Below are positions 12,816 to 24,040 of a stretch of 64,000 bases of DNA, piece after piece. This DNA comes from Patiria pectinifera. Lineage: Eukaryota > Echinodermata > Asteroidea > Valvatida > Asterinidae. Numbering within the stretch: position 1 is the first letter of the stretch; every line of letters begins with the position of its first letter. The stretch covers positions 18,066,699 through 18,130,698 of the forward strand of contig CM057133.1 in NCBI GenBank assembly GCA_029964075.1, written 5' to 3'. A program made the position numbers and the translations under genes. The notes under the pieces were generated by a model. That model was not told the origin of the DNA, did no database searches, and saw only the letters and a program-made list of their open reading frames with translations.

Positions 12816-15800
12816 CTGAAAGGATGGGGGAAAAAAGAGAAGAAAGAATAGAAATAAAGCAAAAGGATTTTTATTGAAATCCCAAAGCATGTTGTTATGA
12901 GCCTCCCGGAATCCTCCAAAATCAAGCACTGTGCAAGAATGCAATTGCGCAATCCTTAAACTCTCAAGCGACAATAAATCCCAAGTGAAGGTAATATTGA
13001 GTGAACCTGTACCTTCCTCCGTCCTTCAAAATCCTGCATAATCTCCTGATAAATATAAGAAGGATCTATGGGAGAATTTGGGTTCATGAGCTGAGCTGGG
13101 TCAATTTGTTTTCATTTCTTAAATTTCCCCCCCCCCAAAAAAATAATCACAAGCTAGGTGGGACTCAAATCAAGAAGAAAAGTCAAGTTTGTCACGAGCC
13201 ATTTTGGGCCCTTCATGCCGGTGTTTATCTCCGGTTTCCTTGGCATGAAACGATGAGAATATTTCTTTTCCCCCTGGATTGGATACTAGTCCATCGCAGG
13301 TTAGAGAGAGGCAAGTGGGGGTAATTTGGTTTGCCTACAATGTAAGGATACAACATATGCTTCTTCAGTTAGATTCGAACCCCTGACACTCCCCCCGAAC
13401 TCAAACCCACAACCCCCTGCTTACAAATATAGACATCTTAGCCACTCGACTAGCAAGCCTGCTGTCACTGACTGGCCAGTTCAAATTTGACATAAGCAGT
13501 GGACACTAGATATTGATGACATAAGGATCTTTGTATGTCTCACTTGTTTGTTTTGCAGTCTCCCCACTGTCCTGAGATGTCGATTCATCCAGGAGATCGG
13601 CAAGCTCGGCTTCTAGAGTCTCGGTGTCGATCCCGGCCGAGAAGGACACCGAATCATCGATGGCTTTATTCCCTTGGGACATAGTGTCTTCTATCTCAGC
13701 ACACAACTCCATCACCTGGGAAGGACAGTCACATGATAAAGCATGGCGAGTAGAAACCTAACTAGATCTTGCAATTATACACATTACTTGTGATGCTTAC
13801 ATGCCCAAACGCCCTTCACAGGTGTGATATGTAAACCCCTGAACATTGCACTGTGAAATACCAACATGAGCTTTGGAGCATTTTAATATAAAGTTGGACA
13901 ACTAACCCCAGCGGCAGATCAACAGGGAGGGTGAAGTGGGTTTCATCCCCCCGGACCAGAAATGCCAACATTTATTTCCATTTTTTTGAAAAGTTGAACA
14001 AAGAAATTGACTGGAGAGGGGTTTGAACCTGCGACCTCTGGATTACCATCCCGGTGCTCCACCTACTGAGCTATCCAGCTGGTCACTTTCCCGAGGGTTC
14101 ATTTGAACATTTGTAATAAAAAGCTGCATCCTCTATGAATGATCCCTGTTCGCTATTTGCCAGGTCTGCATCGTGACTTTCTGCGTGATCCCTGGCTGCA
14201 TGGCATACTGGTTTATGGCTTCTGACTAGCGCCCCTTGAACAAAGATAGTGATGAATTGGGGAAATCGCCAACATAGGGCTGGATAGCTCAGTTGGTAGA
14301 GCACCGGAACAGTAATCTAGAGGTCGCAGGTTCAAACCCAGCTTCAGTCAATTTCTTTGTTCAACTTTTCAAAGAATGTATTTCAGTACAATATTGACAG
14401 TAAAGTTGTTTGGAAAAGTCATCAAATTGGCAAATTGGCAAAAGCATCCCAGAACTATTTAAAGAAGTTTCCTGGGGAGGGGCAGCACAATGTGGCCCCC
14501 CAAAGTCCTGATAGGGTTCAACCCAACTCCCCCCCCCCCCTTGACAGCTAAATCCCCTAACGTGGATCTGCCCATAACCCCAGTAATCGCAACAAACGTG
14601 GGACCACTGATTTGAGGAGCCCAATTCGGTCTGGTATACAATGCATTGCACTACATGTGATAGTGAAAAGATCATCGAAAGTTGGATACAATTGTTCACA
14701 CAACTACATGTAGATCTCGAAAATTTGAAGTTTTTCATTTGATACTTTCATGACAGAATTTCAAAGTAAGTACAAAATGTTTGGTCATTTGGGTGCTCAA
14801 ACTGTTCCTCAGACTTTGAGGAATAGTCACATGTCTTGAGTAGTACTCAAGTACGTCCATAGGTTGTCCGTATTTACATGTTAGACTGTAAATATAAGGG
14901 TAAGGAATGCTTTGGTGAGAGATACGTATAAGTTGCCTACCTCTTGGACATCTGACAGTGTGTCGTCTACTGCCTCTGGTGTTAAGCCATTGGCTTTCAG
15001 TGTCTGCTTCAAAGCACTGGCTCCAGCTCGGTATGCTTCCAAGGTCTGAACAAAACAAAATCACAAGAAAAGACTGAATGCTTCAACCAAAAAGCTCCTA
15101 AAAGGGGCAGGCATCATGATTAAGTCTTTCAGATGCACATTGTGTTTGTCAACTTTTTCTACAAATGTAGATCATTTTGTGTGTGCCATATAATTAAGAC
15201 TTGGTCTGCAACTGTGGTCAAGTTTGATCACAGACCAATGGTTAACTCCTGGTTGGTTTGTGACGTACACGTACGTAACGCTTGCACACTGAAGTTGAAA
15301 TACGAACGACTCTAGTAGTATTGTCATGTCAACCACCATGAGAAAACGGCAGTTGCACAATTTTTCAACACTTGATGTTTCAGTTTATTTACACAAATAA
15401 TAGTGATTGTGTAGATTAGGACTAACATAATCGCCATTACAATTGTGCAATGGTGGCAAATGCGACAGAATTGTAAACTAACATGCAAAAAACATGCAAT
15501 GAAAATGAAATTTAGCATGCACAGTTTTCGTATATCTGCCATTTTTGTTTACAGTTTGGTCCTCTCTGCACTATGCTTTGAAAATTGCCATTGATAACTA
15601 GCTATAAATTGTGGCACGGTAGGCTGGTCCTGAATAGTCGACTGTACTAGTCCAATCATCGTAGGAAAGCATGCATTCCATCAGAGTCGACCTATGGGTG
15701 ACTATGGTGCGTGATCAAACTTGTAGTGACACTTTGTGTTAGAGTAGTTTTCACAATATTGTAAGAGTTTCCAAATTGCCCACATGAGGGCGCTGTTTGT

Positions 15801-18800
15801 GCTCAACAATGACCAAAAAATGATTTGAATAGGATTTGGACACATTGTTGAAATCTCACCATTGTACTTGTTTCGGCTCCTTTTATTTGGTCCAGCAGCT
15901 GTTGTAATGTGTCCAATGTTGTCTCTTTCTTGGCCAACCTCCTCTCAAGAATCTTTTTCCTCCTCAAGATGTTCTTGGCCTTTGAATAAGAAAAATAACA
16001 AACAAATAAGCTTCAATGCAACTTCTTGTGAAGTAACCTATGAAAGTTGCGTCACCAGATCGCTTCACAAGCGGATCATTTAAAAAAAAAAAAAAATTTG
16101 GGGGGGGGGGTGGTGTTGTTGAGGCGCCTAACTCCAGGGCCCAATTTCATTTTGCTGCTAAGCTCACAATTTGCTGCAAACACAGACTGTAAGCAGTAAG
16201 CGCACAAAAGGCATGCTTACCTCAGAGTTGCCTAAATCAGTATTAAACGTAACAATAGAAATCTCCATTCGCACAACCGTTACCACACCCACGCCATGAA
16301 ATAGTGTACACGTATAGCACAATTTCTGCTAAAGTGAGCACACGATTTCTGCTTTACTGGTATGCAGTGCAATGAATTTGGGCCCAGGATTTTACGGGGG
16401 GAGAGGGGTGTCTTGAGGCTTTGAAACCATTACTAGGGTCAGGGTGCCAACATTTTGGGTTTGGGTTTTTTGTTGATAGCGCCCTCTACTGCCGAGACGG
16501 CTTGGCTGCGCTTGCCAGTCTGGTTGGCTTCATTAGGGGAGCATGGGTTCCGTGCACAAGTACCCTCTGAACGGTAAGAGGGGGAGAGCTGGGGAGACCA
16601 CTGGGAGCACATTGACAACGCCTAACGCCTACGGGAAGACGCTATGGCTTTGTGCACATTTAGAATGAAATCTCTTGTGCGTACTTCACGCTATACGTGC
16701 ACCAACCAGTATGTGCACGTGATGCGTCCTGTCAAGGGGCTCTTGAAAGTGGTAAAAAGATGCATTCTCTTGTTGGCACACTGAGCCTATAGCCTAAAAT
16801 CCAGTCTTATGCCAAGACTTAAAGGGAATATACAACATTTGCAAACATCGAAAAATAAAACTACCAAGTTTTTACGAAAAAGCTTACTAGGATGATGGTA
16901 AATGACAGTCTCAAGCATCTTGTAAAATTATGGCACCTGGTGTGAAGTCATTTTCAAGAAAATGGTATTTTTGTAAACATTTCCAATGGTGGTCGGCCGA
17001 CCAGCGTTGGAAAAACCTAACTATTTTTCAACTACTGCTCCAAATTTACCATTTATTCAGTCCAAATTTTGTTTACATGTTCATGAACGGGTGCAGGCCA
17101 GCTAGACTAGTTCCCTTGCCTTACAATTTTCCATCATCTATAAATTGATCGATTTTATCTTTTGTGGAGTCAGGGAACCAGACTACTTGAACTTTTTTGT
17201 TTTCCTTGGTTTTTCCAACCTTTTCGAACACAAAACTTCAAAAATGTCAGTGTAACAATATTTGATCTATGACACTAACCGCTCAAATAGTTCATTTCTG
17301 AAAATTACGACAAAAGCCAATGATGTACATTCCCTTTAAAGATGCTTCACGTTTTTGCAACCAGTGTGCACCCACCTACTTTGTCTTCCATACCTTGTGT
17401 TAAAATTCCTTTTTTCCCTTGTGAGGTTACTAGAAAACATGTTTCAAAACATTGTCATCTGCACTGTGAACACTCTTTGAAACTGAAGTTCTGACTGGGA
17501 TTTCCTTGAATGTTGTAAATTTCATTTTGCTACATATAACTATAACCCAAAAATGCCTTTATGATTGTTTTTCAGAAAGTGGAAAACGTTGTGTGGACCT
17601 TTGCAAGTCCACAGAACGTCTTAAGCTCTTACACTATGTGGACTTTTTTGTTCACAGGTCCACATAGCAACTGCACACATAATGTACAGTCACATAGTGT
17701 TTCACACACATATTGGCTCTGCACATTGTCAATACTCACCGAGGATTTGAGACCCTTTCGAACCGTCAATGCTGCCTCATTGCGGAGATTATTCATGTCC
17801 TTCTCATGCTGCTCAATCTGCTTCTTCAAGTTGTTTATAGTCCTCCGTAAACTGGAAATTAAAAGTAACAGATCACAACGAATAGCTAATTGAAGTAGCG
17901 GATTTTTCAAAAGTTGCTACCAAGACCATCTACAATGAACATACAAGTATTAGAACACCCGATTAAATCCTTGTCATCTGATTGGTGGATCGTTGATCAC
18001 ATGTCACTGAATTATTCGTCCCAACGCACGGCGCCAAAGGCACAGTGCAATGGAAGTTCTATTGCACAGTGTCCAAGAACTTCCATTACACAGTTTCAGT
18101 GCTGCCGGTGGTGGCAATTTGACACGAATCTATTTCACAAAATGAGGACGTTACGCGAGACTGAAACACCGTTCTCCTATGAAATATCGAAACTTGTAGG
18201 TCAGCTGCTAACACGAAGAAACAAATAAAATATGCTACCAAACGAATAGACAAATTTGCAAAATATACAAGAACATCTGTTGAAGCAAAATACTGATTCA
18301 CAGCTGAACAATTGCTTGTCGCGATTTTACTCAGGACTGAGAAGAGAAAACGCGGCACATTATATCAGATGATAAGGATTTATTCAGGTGTTGTATAAAA
18401 CAAATAATGAATGTTTCACGTTCGTGCTATGGTTAGAATAATTTCATTCGGTGACAGATGAAATTATTCTTACCATTGCACTCACAAACATTCATTATTT
18501 GTACAATATTGTACCTTTTGGCATTTCTATATTTTAAATATTAAAAAGAGGCCATATTTTTAAATTTGACCGATTGAAACTTACAGGATGAATTTCAGAA
18601 AAGGATATATTGGATATCAAAAGAAAGTGTCTATTACTGGCAGTAAATACAAACATTGCAATCCACCGCGCCCATGTTGTCTACATGTATGACTGCACTC
18701 ACCCTACTATGCCCAGTTCCGTCTCTGTAAGTGGGGTAACAGTGCGTTGATTTTTGCTCACGAATTTCACAACCTGCGAAGAAGTGTACACGAAAGAAAT

Positions 18801-21800
18801 AGAAATCTGTTCACTGCCAATCTTGAATGTGTTGAGGAGCTTACTTCTACATGTTATCCCCCTTCTCAATCTCTTCTCTTGAAAACCTTAGCTGTTCGGT
18901 TCTTGAATGCAAGCCTTGAATGTCAATCAACAGAGATCTAGTTCGACGAGTGAACTGATAAATCTAGTTATGTTTGAAGCACCATTTATTATACATCGGT
19001 ATTAACAAAATGCATGACCTGTAACAATAACACATTTAACGATACGGAATGGAATTCCACCAGACTTTTCTACATTTGTAAATGCAATGCGAGAGTTCAA
19101 CAATCGCAGATGCATGCCGTATACATGTAGGCATGGTTTTCTAAGGCCGAACAAAAAAATTGTTCTGCTTCCGGTTACCGGACCTACCCTAATTTTATGG
19201 CGCGACAGAAAGTGTTTATCCGCAAGTTAAAAAAAAATTAAAAAAAATCATGTTGTATTTTCTGTCTTCACAAAAATGCTTCCCCACAACCTTTTTACGT
19301 CAAAAACGCTTGTAATATTTCTGCCGTCCGTATTTACTTGTTTTCCTACTTACAATTGCTATTTTCGAAAGGAAATCTGTTGTTTTGCCCCCAATTTTTA
19401 TGAACTGAATATCATTGGATAGAGGACATCCCAGACTTTTTCCTTAAAGTTGCCTCTTTATGAAATATTTAGTATATTTCTGATAAAAAAATGGTACAGT
19501 TTATATACATATCGTGCCATGTGATCGATTGATTCTTGGTTAATCGTGGATATTTGTAGTTCCAAACCGTAAATGTGTGACTGGGGCTTAACTGACTAAT
19601 CTAACCTTTGACCCATCCGCTATTGCTTCCACGTGGACCCGCTTCATTTTCTGCAGGTAGAGAAGCGCCAGATCGAGGGACGTCTCATCCCCACATACGT
19701 CCTGGCACACCTCTCTCAGAGTGGTATATTCCACAAGATGGTCTGCGTTGTCAATGTTGCTGCATTGCTGATGGAGCTCCTCTATGGATTCTGCAATTTC
19801 CTTTTTGGTTAATTACAAAACATAAAAGTCAATAACAAATTCAAAAATACGCTAAGGCAATTTTTTGAAAGAACATAAAATTTGTTTACTTACTTAAAGT
19901 AAAACACAGAATGATTCTGTGAGCTGAGATTGGCACAGAGAATTTTCAAATTTTCAAACCTCTTGTTTGGTAATTTGCGTCATCTAAATTTGTTTCTGTG
20001 ACCAGCTTCAAGGTAAAATACAACAATATACAAATGCTGTTCTAGTAGTCTGGTTCAAGACCCTACTTCAGATGAAACAGACCGATTTATAGACGTCAGG
20101 AAATTGTCAGGTCAGGGAACTAGACTAGCTGGCTTGCACCTGTTCACGGATGTGTAACTGATTGCAAACAAAATGTGGACTAAGTTTCGTAAATTGGGAG
20201 TAGTACCTGAAGAAAGAAACAAATCAGTTTTTTTTCCAACAATGGTCGGCCGACCATTACTGGAAATTGATACAAAAATTCAATTTTTCTGGAAAATGAT
20301 AGCACACCAGGTGCGATGATTTCACAGGATGCTTGAGACTATTATTCACTCACAGTCAAGTAAGGTGTTTCATAATAATTTGGTATTTTTTTTATGTTTG
20401 CCAATGTTGTATATTACCTTTAAGCTTACAGACCCATCCATTTCTGCACTCTATGTCCATAACTGCACCATATATTTTTTTTTTTGGCAGTGAAGACAGG
20501 AGGACAAAATTGGTCCCGATTTACTTTGACCAGATTTATTTTTACCAGCATTATCCATCCAATTCTTTAACTGACATTTACTCGATGCTTGTGACATTTT
20601 CTAGCCAAAAGAGATGACAATGGGCTGAGAAATAAATATAGCTGTGTCCCTGGCTATGGCAGGCAGTAACACTAACACAAACGTCTATGGGAATGGCTGC
20701 AGCTGCTTCCATAGATGCATGTGTATTTACAAGCCGTATCCATTCAATTTGGGCATGGCCTGTGAGCAATTGCACATCTCTGTGCTATACCGGTAGGGCC
20801 TATAGTTTGTTTCACTGAAATTGAACATTCCATCAAAAAGTCCTCACAAGTCCATCACAAGTTTTACAACCTCAAGTCAAGTCACAAGGTATTAAAATAG
20901 ACTCCCTTTGTTATTGTTCATTCATAAATACCTAAGACAGTTTACCCATTCCTATTGGTTGAGAGCCTGTCACGTGGCCGGTCTTAAACGGTTGATAAAA
21001 CACCAGCAGGCTGGTTTTAAATACTTTTCAGGTGTCACATGAAATTGAGACTCCCATGAAGTTTGGTCCCTTTCATTGGTTGAACGTTCACACTGTTCAC
21101 ATAGGCATACGTAATACTACCAATGATTCCATATTTCGAAAGTCCTAAATTCACACTACACCGGTACTGTCGCGTTCTGCAGCACATTGCGCAGTACACA
21201 CCACAAGCACCCCAATCTCCATATAAGGCGTTGTTTACAACTACTCGCGAGAGGCACATACCATAACATAGCTAGAGGGGTCTTTCGAAAAACATGAAGT
21301 AAAATTATTGAACAAAATAGTTGGAAATTAATATAGTTTGCCTTGTTTTGACTTTTGACCAAAAGGGATTTATGAATGGGAATAAAGATGTGCTTGGCTG
21401 GTATTAAAGGGAATATACATCATTTGCTTTTGCTGTAATTTTCAGAAATGGATGGAATTGGGGGTTGGAAATATATAGCAAATATAGTTACAATGACTTT
21501 TTTGAGGTTTTGGGTTCAAAAATGCTATAAAAACCAAGAAAAACAATCATTTTCCTGTAGTCTGGTTACCTGACTCCATATAAGAAGAAACAGAGCAGTT
21601 TATAATACATTGGGGAAATTGTAAGGTCAGGGAACCAGTCTAGCTGGCTTGTACCCGTTCATAGGTGTGTAATCGATTGTAAACAAATGCGATGGTCAAT
21701 TGGGGCCAGTATTTGAAAAAAAAGACAGTTTTTTCCAATGCTGGTCGGCCGACCAGCATTGGAAATTGACACAAAAATACCACTTTTCTTGAAAATGACA

Positions 21801-23636
21801 GTATACCAGGTGCCATGATTTTACAGGATGCTTTACACTGTCATTCACTAACAGTCCAGCAAGGTATTTCAAAATGATTTGGTAGTTTTATTTTTTGATG
21901 TTTGCAAATGTTGTATTTTCCCTTTGAACACGTCCGTTTAAGACTGGCTTGGGGCCTGGTCGCCGATAATGTCCCTCGGCTTACATTCCCCAAGCTGGTC
22001 TTACCGACCATTCAGCCAAGCACATACGGCGGCCAAGCACATACATGTGTTCCTGTTACTTGTGACTGGACTTGTGATTCACTTTTGATTGGACTTGTGA
22101 TGGACTTGACAACAAGACTGAGCTTGAACCATGCACCTTCAAGACATCCATGAAAATGTAGTTCCCTGTCAGTGGCTGCTCGCTGCTCTTGAACAAGGAG
22201 CCTATGGCCCAGGTCAAAGGTCGTCTCAAGAAGTTATTGACACCCCACGAAACCCACGTGCTGTTGACACTGCTGATGAAGTCGGCTGTGTTTACTATCT
22301 GGCCGTTACTGCAGTTTAAATAACAAAAGAGAAAAATGATTACTCAGGAGTCTTTGTTTTCATTATCAAAATGAGATGTAATTGAGCGCTTTCTAAATAA
22401 AAGGTCACAGATCTTCATTAACTTACTAGGCCAAGTAAAACAAAATTAGTTTCTTGTCCCATCTTTTTGAAAGAAAGGAGTGGACCTTTTTCCACTTCTT
22501 ATTTTCCTTCCAAGATGGCAAATCCTCCAGAGTCATGAATCAGAAAATGAAGATGAAATACTACTTACTAGCTGCAATGAAAAAAAAATGTAGAACTTAG
22601 AAAGAATGTTGCAACCTGACGCTGCTTTTTGCTTTATATACATTTTACATGCATCATCTCAATGAAGGTCAGGCATTGCAAAAATGATAATAAGACATGA
22701 ATCTGGGACTGAGAAACATTTCCAATTTTGTTGGAAAATACTTCGAAAAGTTTCTTGACTCTCCATAGACTTTGTAAATTGTACACAACCACTGAAGCGT
22801 CAGGTTGCAACATTCTTTCCTAGAACTTTGCCAAAACATTTAGACTTTGTAGTTTATTTATGTTTTAGAAGCACATTCACCATGCTCGCCTTACATGTAT
22901 AATAAGGTGTTTCACGGTAATATGTACCATCTTGCCAGTGGGGCAATTTTACACGCGTTGCTGTGTACTGAGGCATGGTCAACGGAAAACTTTGGCGCTT
23001 CCAATTCATCATGCGGTCATTCCAAAATGCGCTCGCGTCTAACAAAGCATGCTCTTTTTGCCCCAGGAACAAGATGGCGCATATTAATTATTACCGTAAC
23101 TGCTTATTATATTAATATTTATAATGATAGAAAAGAAGTTCATCTTTTCTCAGTCGTCTATTGTTCGGCCTTCTTTTCTATTCTATTGCTAAAGAGGGTG
23201 AGCAGGTGAGTGTGCTTCTCAAGCGTAAATAAATTACAAATGCAAGTGTGGCCCTGATATGGCCTATTCACAGACTAATGGAGGTAGTCCAGCAAATTGG
23301 CCATGATTTATGGAGCTCATTACAAAACCAAAAACACATTGAGTTCGAGTGGGCTTCTCAATCTCACTTTGCCATTTCTCGAAGCACCCTGTTAATCCCC
23401 ATGGGAAGCCGTCCTTTCCTCCGGAAGCCCTCCACCATTCTTTCACAGTCCATCACGACGGATTTGTCCCTTCTGCAGCAGTCGCCGACCAGTTGCGACC
23501 AGAATTTCAGCTTGTTGTCCCAGTCATTGGGGTTCACCATTCGGTTCTGACGAAAGTCCGAAAAGAGATAACTCATCCGTTCATCGTCGCCCCAGCACGG
23601 CGGAAAACGGGCTGATTTCTTCGATTCCTCCACCAT
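12697..23636 (-). CDS. CHMP7: CHMP7, charged multivesicular body protein 7 (whole gene, 9 exons)
   Basis: Coding exons in transcript order are 23636-23368, 22308-22137, 19800-19606, 18773-18703, 17851-17740, 15979-15860, 15045-14941, 13715-13544 and 12815-12697. They join in frame to 444 residues, close to the vertebrate length of about 450. Residues 1 to about 235 match the tandem winged-helix half, including ERMSYLFSDFR near the start and a W/F-rich membrane-binding stretch at about 108-129. Residues from about 236 are the charged helical ESCRT-III core, followed by an acidic tail containing LEAELADLLDE. In the known family, CHMP7 binds LEM2 at the inner nuclear membrane and recruits downstream ESCRT-III and VPS4 to seal the nuclear envelope after mitosis. 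The gene diverges from TTF2, and all introns are GT-AG. Identity is recognised from remembered family sequence, not a search. The start at 23636 has a good Kozak context (A at -3, G at +4); an in-frame ATG 27 bases upstream is possible. Confidence 0.95.
13181..13450 (-). repeat. SINE-like repeat with tRNA-type B box
   Basis: Shares TTTCCTTGGCATGAAAC, GTCCATCGCA and a GATTCGAACCCCTGAC segment with the copy at 44858-45096. The last, read on the minus strand, resembles an RNA polymerase III B box. A fragment also occurs near 37700-37765. Its family is not identified. Confidence 0.6.
13544..13715 (-). CDS. CHMP7: CHMP7 exon 8
   Basis: Encodes residues 349-405 plus one base. MELCAEIEDTMSQG is the conserved helix before the flexible tail, and TLEAELADLLDE is the conserved acidic leucine motif. 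The acceptor is CTTCCCAG and the donor is GTGAGA. The following intron (12816-13543) contains a minus-strand SINE-like repeat at about 13181-13450. Confidence 0.94.
13988..14080 (-). repeat. tRNA-like sequence, minus copy of an inverted pair
   Basis: Read on the minus strand it has TAGCTCAGTAGGTGGAGCA (A box and D arm) and AGGTCGCAGGTTCAAACCCC (B box and T arm). The acceptor ends do not pair well and there is a trailing AATTTCTTTGTTCAACTTTT tail, so it looks more like a tRNA-derived SINE than a functional tRNA gene. Confidence 0.65.
14277..14371 (+). repeat. tRNA-like sequence, plus copy of an inverted pair
   Basis: A mirror image of the minus copy 200 bp away: TAGCTCAGTTGGTAGAGCAC, then GGTCGCAGGTTCAAACCC, then the same AATTTCTTTGTTCAACTTTT tail. 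The two copies face away from a shared spacer inside CHMP7 intron 7. Either a pseudo-tRNA or a SINE; a functional tRNA is not excluded. Confidence 0.65.
14941..15045 (-). CDS. CHMP7: CHMP7 exon 7
   Basis: Encodes residues 314-348. TLEAYRAGASALKQTLK matches the conserved AYQAGVGALKLSMKD region of CHMP7. It is phase 0 with acceptor TTGTTCAG and donor GTAGGC. The following intron contains the inverted pair of tRNA-like sequences at 13988-14371. Confidence 0.95.
15860..15979 (-). CDS. CHMP7: CHMP7 exon 6
   Basis: A forty-codon phase-0 exon, residues 274-313, with the basic helical segment AKNILRRKKILERRLAKKE and a leucine-rich continuation, as expected for helix 2 of an ESCRT-III protein. The donor is GTGAGA and the acceptor is TTCAAAG. 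The following intron (15046-15859) shows nothing recognisable. Confidence 0.94.
16543..16790. mobile_element. TGGGCTC-family MITE copy
   Basis: A diverged copy of the element at 10694-10946, in CHMP7 intron 5, sharing CCGTGCACAAGTACC and GGCTTTGTGCACATTTAGAAT. The ends are decayed and the TA duplication is not clear. Confidence 0.65.
16823..17335. mobile_element. TTAA-flanked MITE, complete copy
   Basis: Flanked by TTAA on both sides. The ends are AGGGAATATACAACATTTGC and the complement of CAATGATGTACATTCCCT. The centre has the palindrome GGTCGGCCGACC, and words such as CACCTGGTGTGAAGTCATTT recur in the other copies. A TTAA target fits piggyBac or Kolobok superfamilies; there is no coding potential. 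Confidence 0.85.
17740..17851 (-). CDS. CHMP7: CHMP7 exon 5
   Basis: Encodes residues 236-273, the first long charged helix of the ESCRT-III core (LRRTINNLKKQIEQHEKD, then RKGLKSS). The acceptor is TTTCCAG and the donor is GTGAGT, phase 0. The following intron holds a complete TTAA element at 16823-17335 and a TA-flanked element near 16543-16790. Confidence 0.94.
18400..18503. repeat. Near-perfect palindrome in CHMP7 intron 4
   Basis: ACAAATAATGAATGTTT and AGAATAATTTCAT on the left return inverted on the right around a loop of about ten bases. It has 45-48 bp arms with few mismatches, forming a strong hairpin. Confidence 0.8.
18703..18773 (-). CDS. CHMP7: CHMP7 exon 4
   Basis: A short exon for residues 213-235 plus two bases. 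VVKFV followed by a TPLTETELGIVG segment links the second winged helix to the ESCRT-III core. The acceptor is TTCGCAG and the donor is GTGAGT. The following intron holds a near-perfect palindrome at 18400-18503. Confidence 0.92.
19606..19800 (-). CDS. CHMP7: CHMP7 exon 3
   Basis: Encodes residues 148-212, a 65-codon phase-0 exon and part of the second winged-helix domain. It contains LREVCQDVCGDETSLDLALLYLQ, the counterpart of the vertebrate LSTLCANSCPDE segment. The acceptor AG follows an A-run with a modest pyrimidine tract. The alternative AG eight bases further in would break the frame. The donor is GTTAGA. The following intron contains a one-ended PIF/Harbinger-like terminus near 19143-19190. 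Confidence 0.92.
20043..20419. mobile_element. TTAA-flanked MITE, truncated copy
   Basis: Carries the GGTCGGCCGACC core, the ACACCAGGTGCGATGATTT word and a right end at a TTAA (20420-20423). The left terminus is missing. Confidence 0.75.
21408..21923. mobile_element. TTAA-flanked MITE, copy in CHMP7 intron 2
   Basis: The left end follows TTAA at 21404-21407; the right end is followed by TTGA (one change). The palindromic GGTCGGCCGACC core and all family words are present. Confidence 0.82.
22137..22308 (-). CDS. CHMP7: CHMP7 exon 2
   Basis: Encodes residues 90-147. It contains TWVSWGVNNFLRRPLTWAI, which aligns with the hydrophobic membrane-binding part of the winged-helix domain in vertebrate CHMP7. 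The acceptor is CTGCAG. The donor after VLK reads GTGCAT, a weak match to consensus, but it keeps the frame and exon 3 continues the family alignment. The following intron holds a copy of the TTAA element at 21408-21923, a truncated copy near 20043-20419, and otherwise nothing recognised. Confidence 0.92.
22590..22826. repeat. Inverted-repeat element in CHMP7 intron 1
   Basis: AAAGAATGTTGCAACCTGAC on the left and GTCAGGTTGCAACATTCTTT on the right form about 30 bp arms around 170 bp of unrelated sequence. It is a probable MITE. Confidence 0.75.
23368..23636 (-). CDS. CHMP7: CHMP7 exon 1
   Basis: Encodes residues 1-89 plus two bases, the start of the first winged-helix domain. It carries the family signature DDERMSYLFSDFR and a following DWDNKLKFW segment. 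The donor is GTGAGA. The first ATG of the open frame is at 23663, but the one at 23636 has the better context and gives an N-terminus closer to the family. The intron that follows (22309-23367) holds an inverted-repeat element at 22590-22826 and otherwise no recognisable feature. Confidence 0.93.
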
Positions 23637-24012
23637 GGTCGCCACTGATTTAATGCATTTCAATGCGTCAAGAACTTAGAACGATTCCTGTGAAATATTT
23701 TTAATGATAGCGGTGTAGAAACTGTCCCAAATCTGTTGTTTTTAACTACATTTTTACTAGAACTGTGGAGAATTTTGTAAACATTGATCAGATGTGAATA
23801 GTCTGGTCAACAGCTATGTTCTAGTTAACGGTAATTGAGGCGGAAACCAGATCAAATTGGATCGCCCAACACGGAAGAATGAATTTTCGACTAGAGAGGG
23901 CGACATTCAGGCATCCAATTTAAAAAGTTAAAATTCCCGAGCCGGTTGGGCTTTTAAACCGAAATAAAAACATCAGGATATTCTTTAATTTTAGGCACAT
24001 TTTTGAGCTGAA
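23637..24012. promoter_or_regulatory. Divergent intergenic region, probable shared promoter of CHMP7 and TTF2
   Basis: Only 376 bp separate the two start codons, so both 5' UTRs and both core promoters must lie here unless there are upstream non-coding exons. I see no convincing TATA box at a fixed distance from either start and no repeat insertion. Absence of a TATA box is usual for bidirectional housekeeping promoters. Transcription start sites cannot be read from sequence. Confidence 0.7.
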
Positions 24013-24040
24013 ATGGATCAGGTTCTATGTCATGGTCACG
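24013..24040 (+). CDS. TTF2: TTF2 exon 1
   Basis: A 28-base coding exon (MDQVLCHGH plus one base), too short to find as an open frame. The vertebrate protein begins MEEVRCPEHG, so the start and the first finger cysteine align. The donor is GTAAGT. The 1.45 kb intron that follows is largely the fold-back element at 24383-25109. Confidence 0.88.

Noticed and set aside
14277..14371. Functional tRNA gene
   Set aside because: Promoter boxes are good, but the acceptor stem does not pair convincingly and a tail is shared with an inverted partner, so a SINE-like repeat is the better reading.
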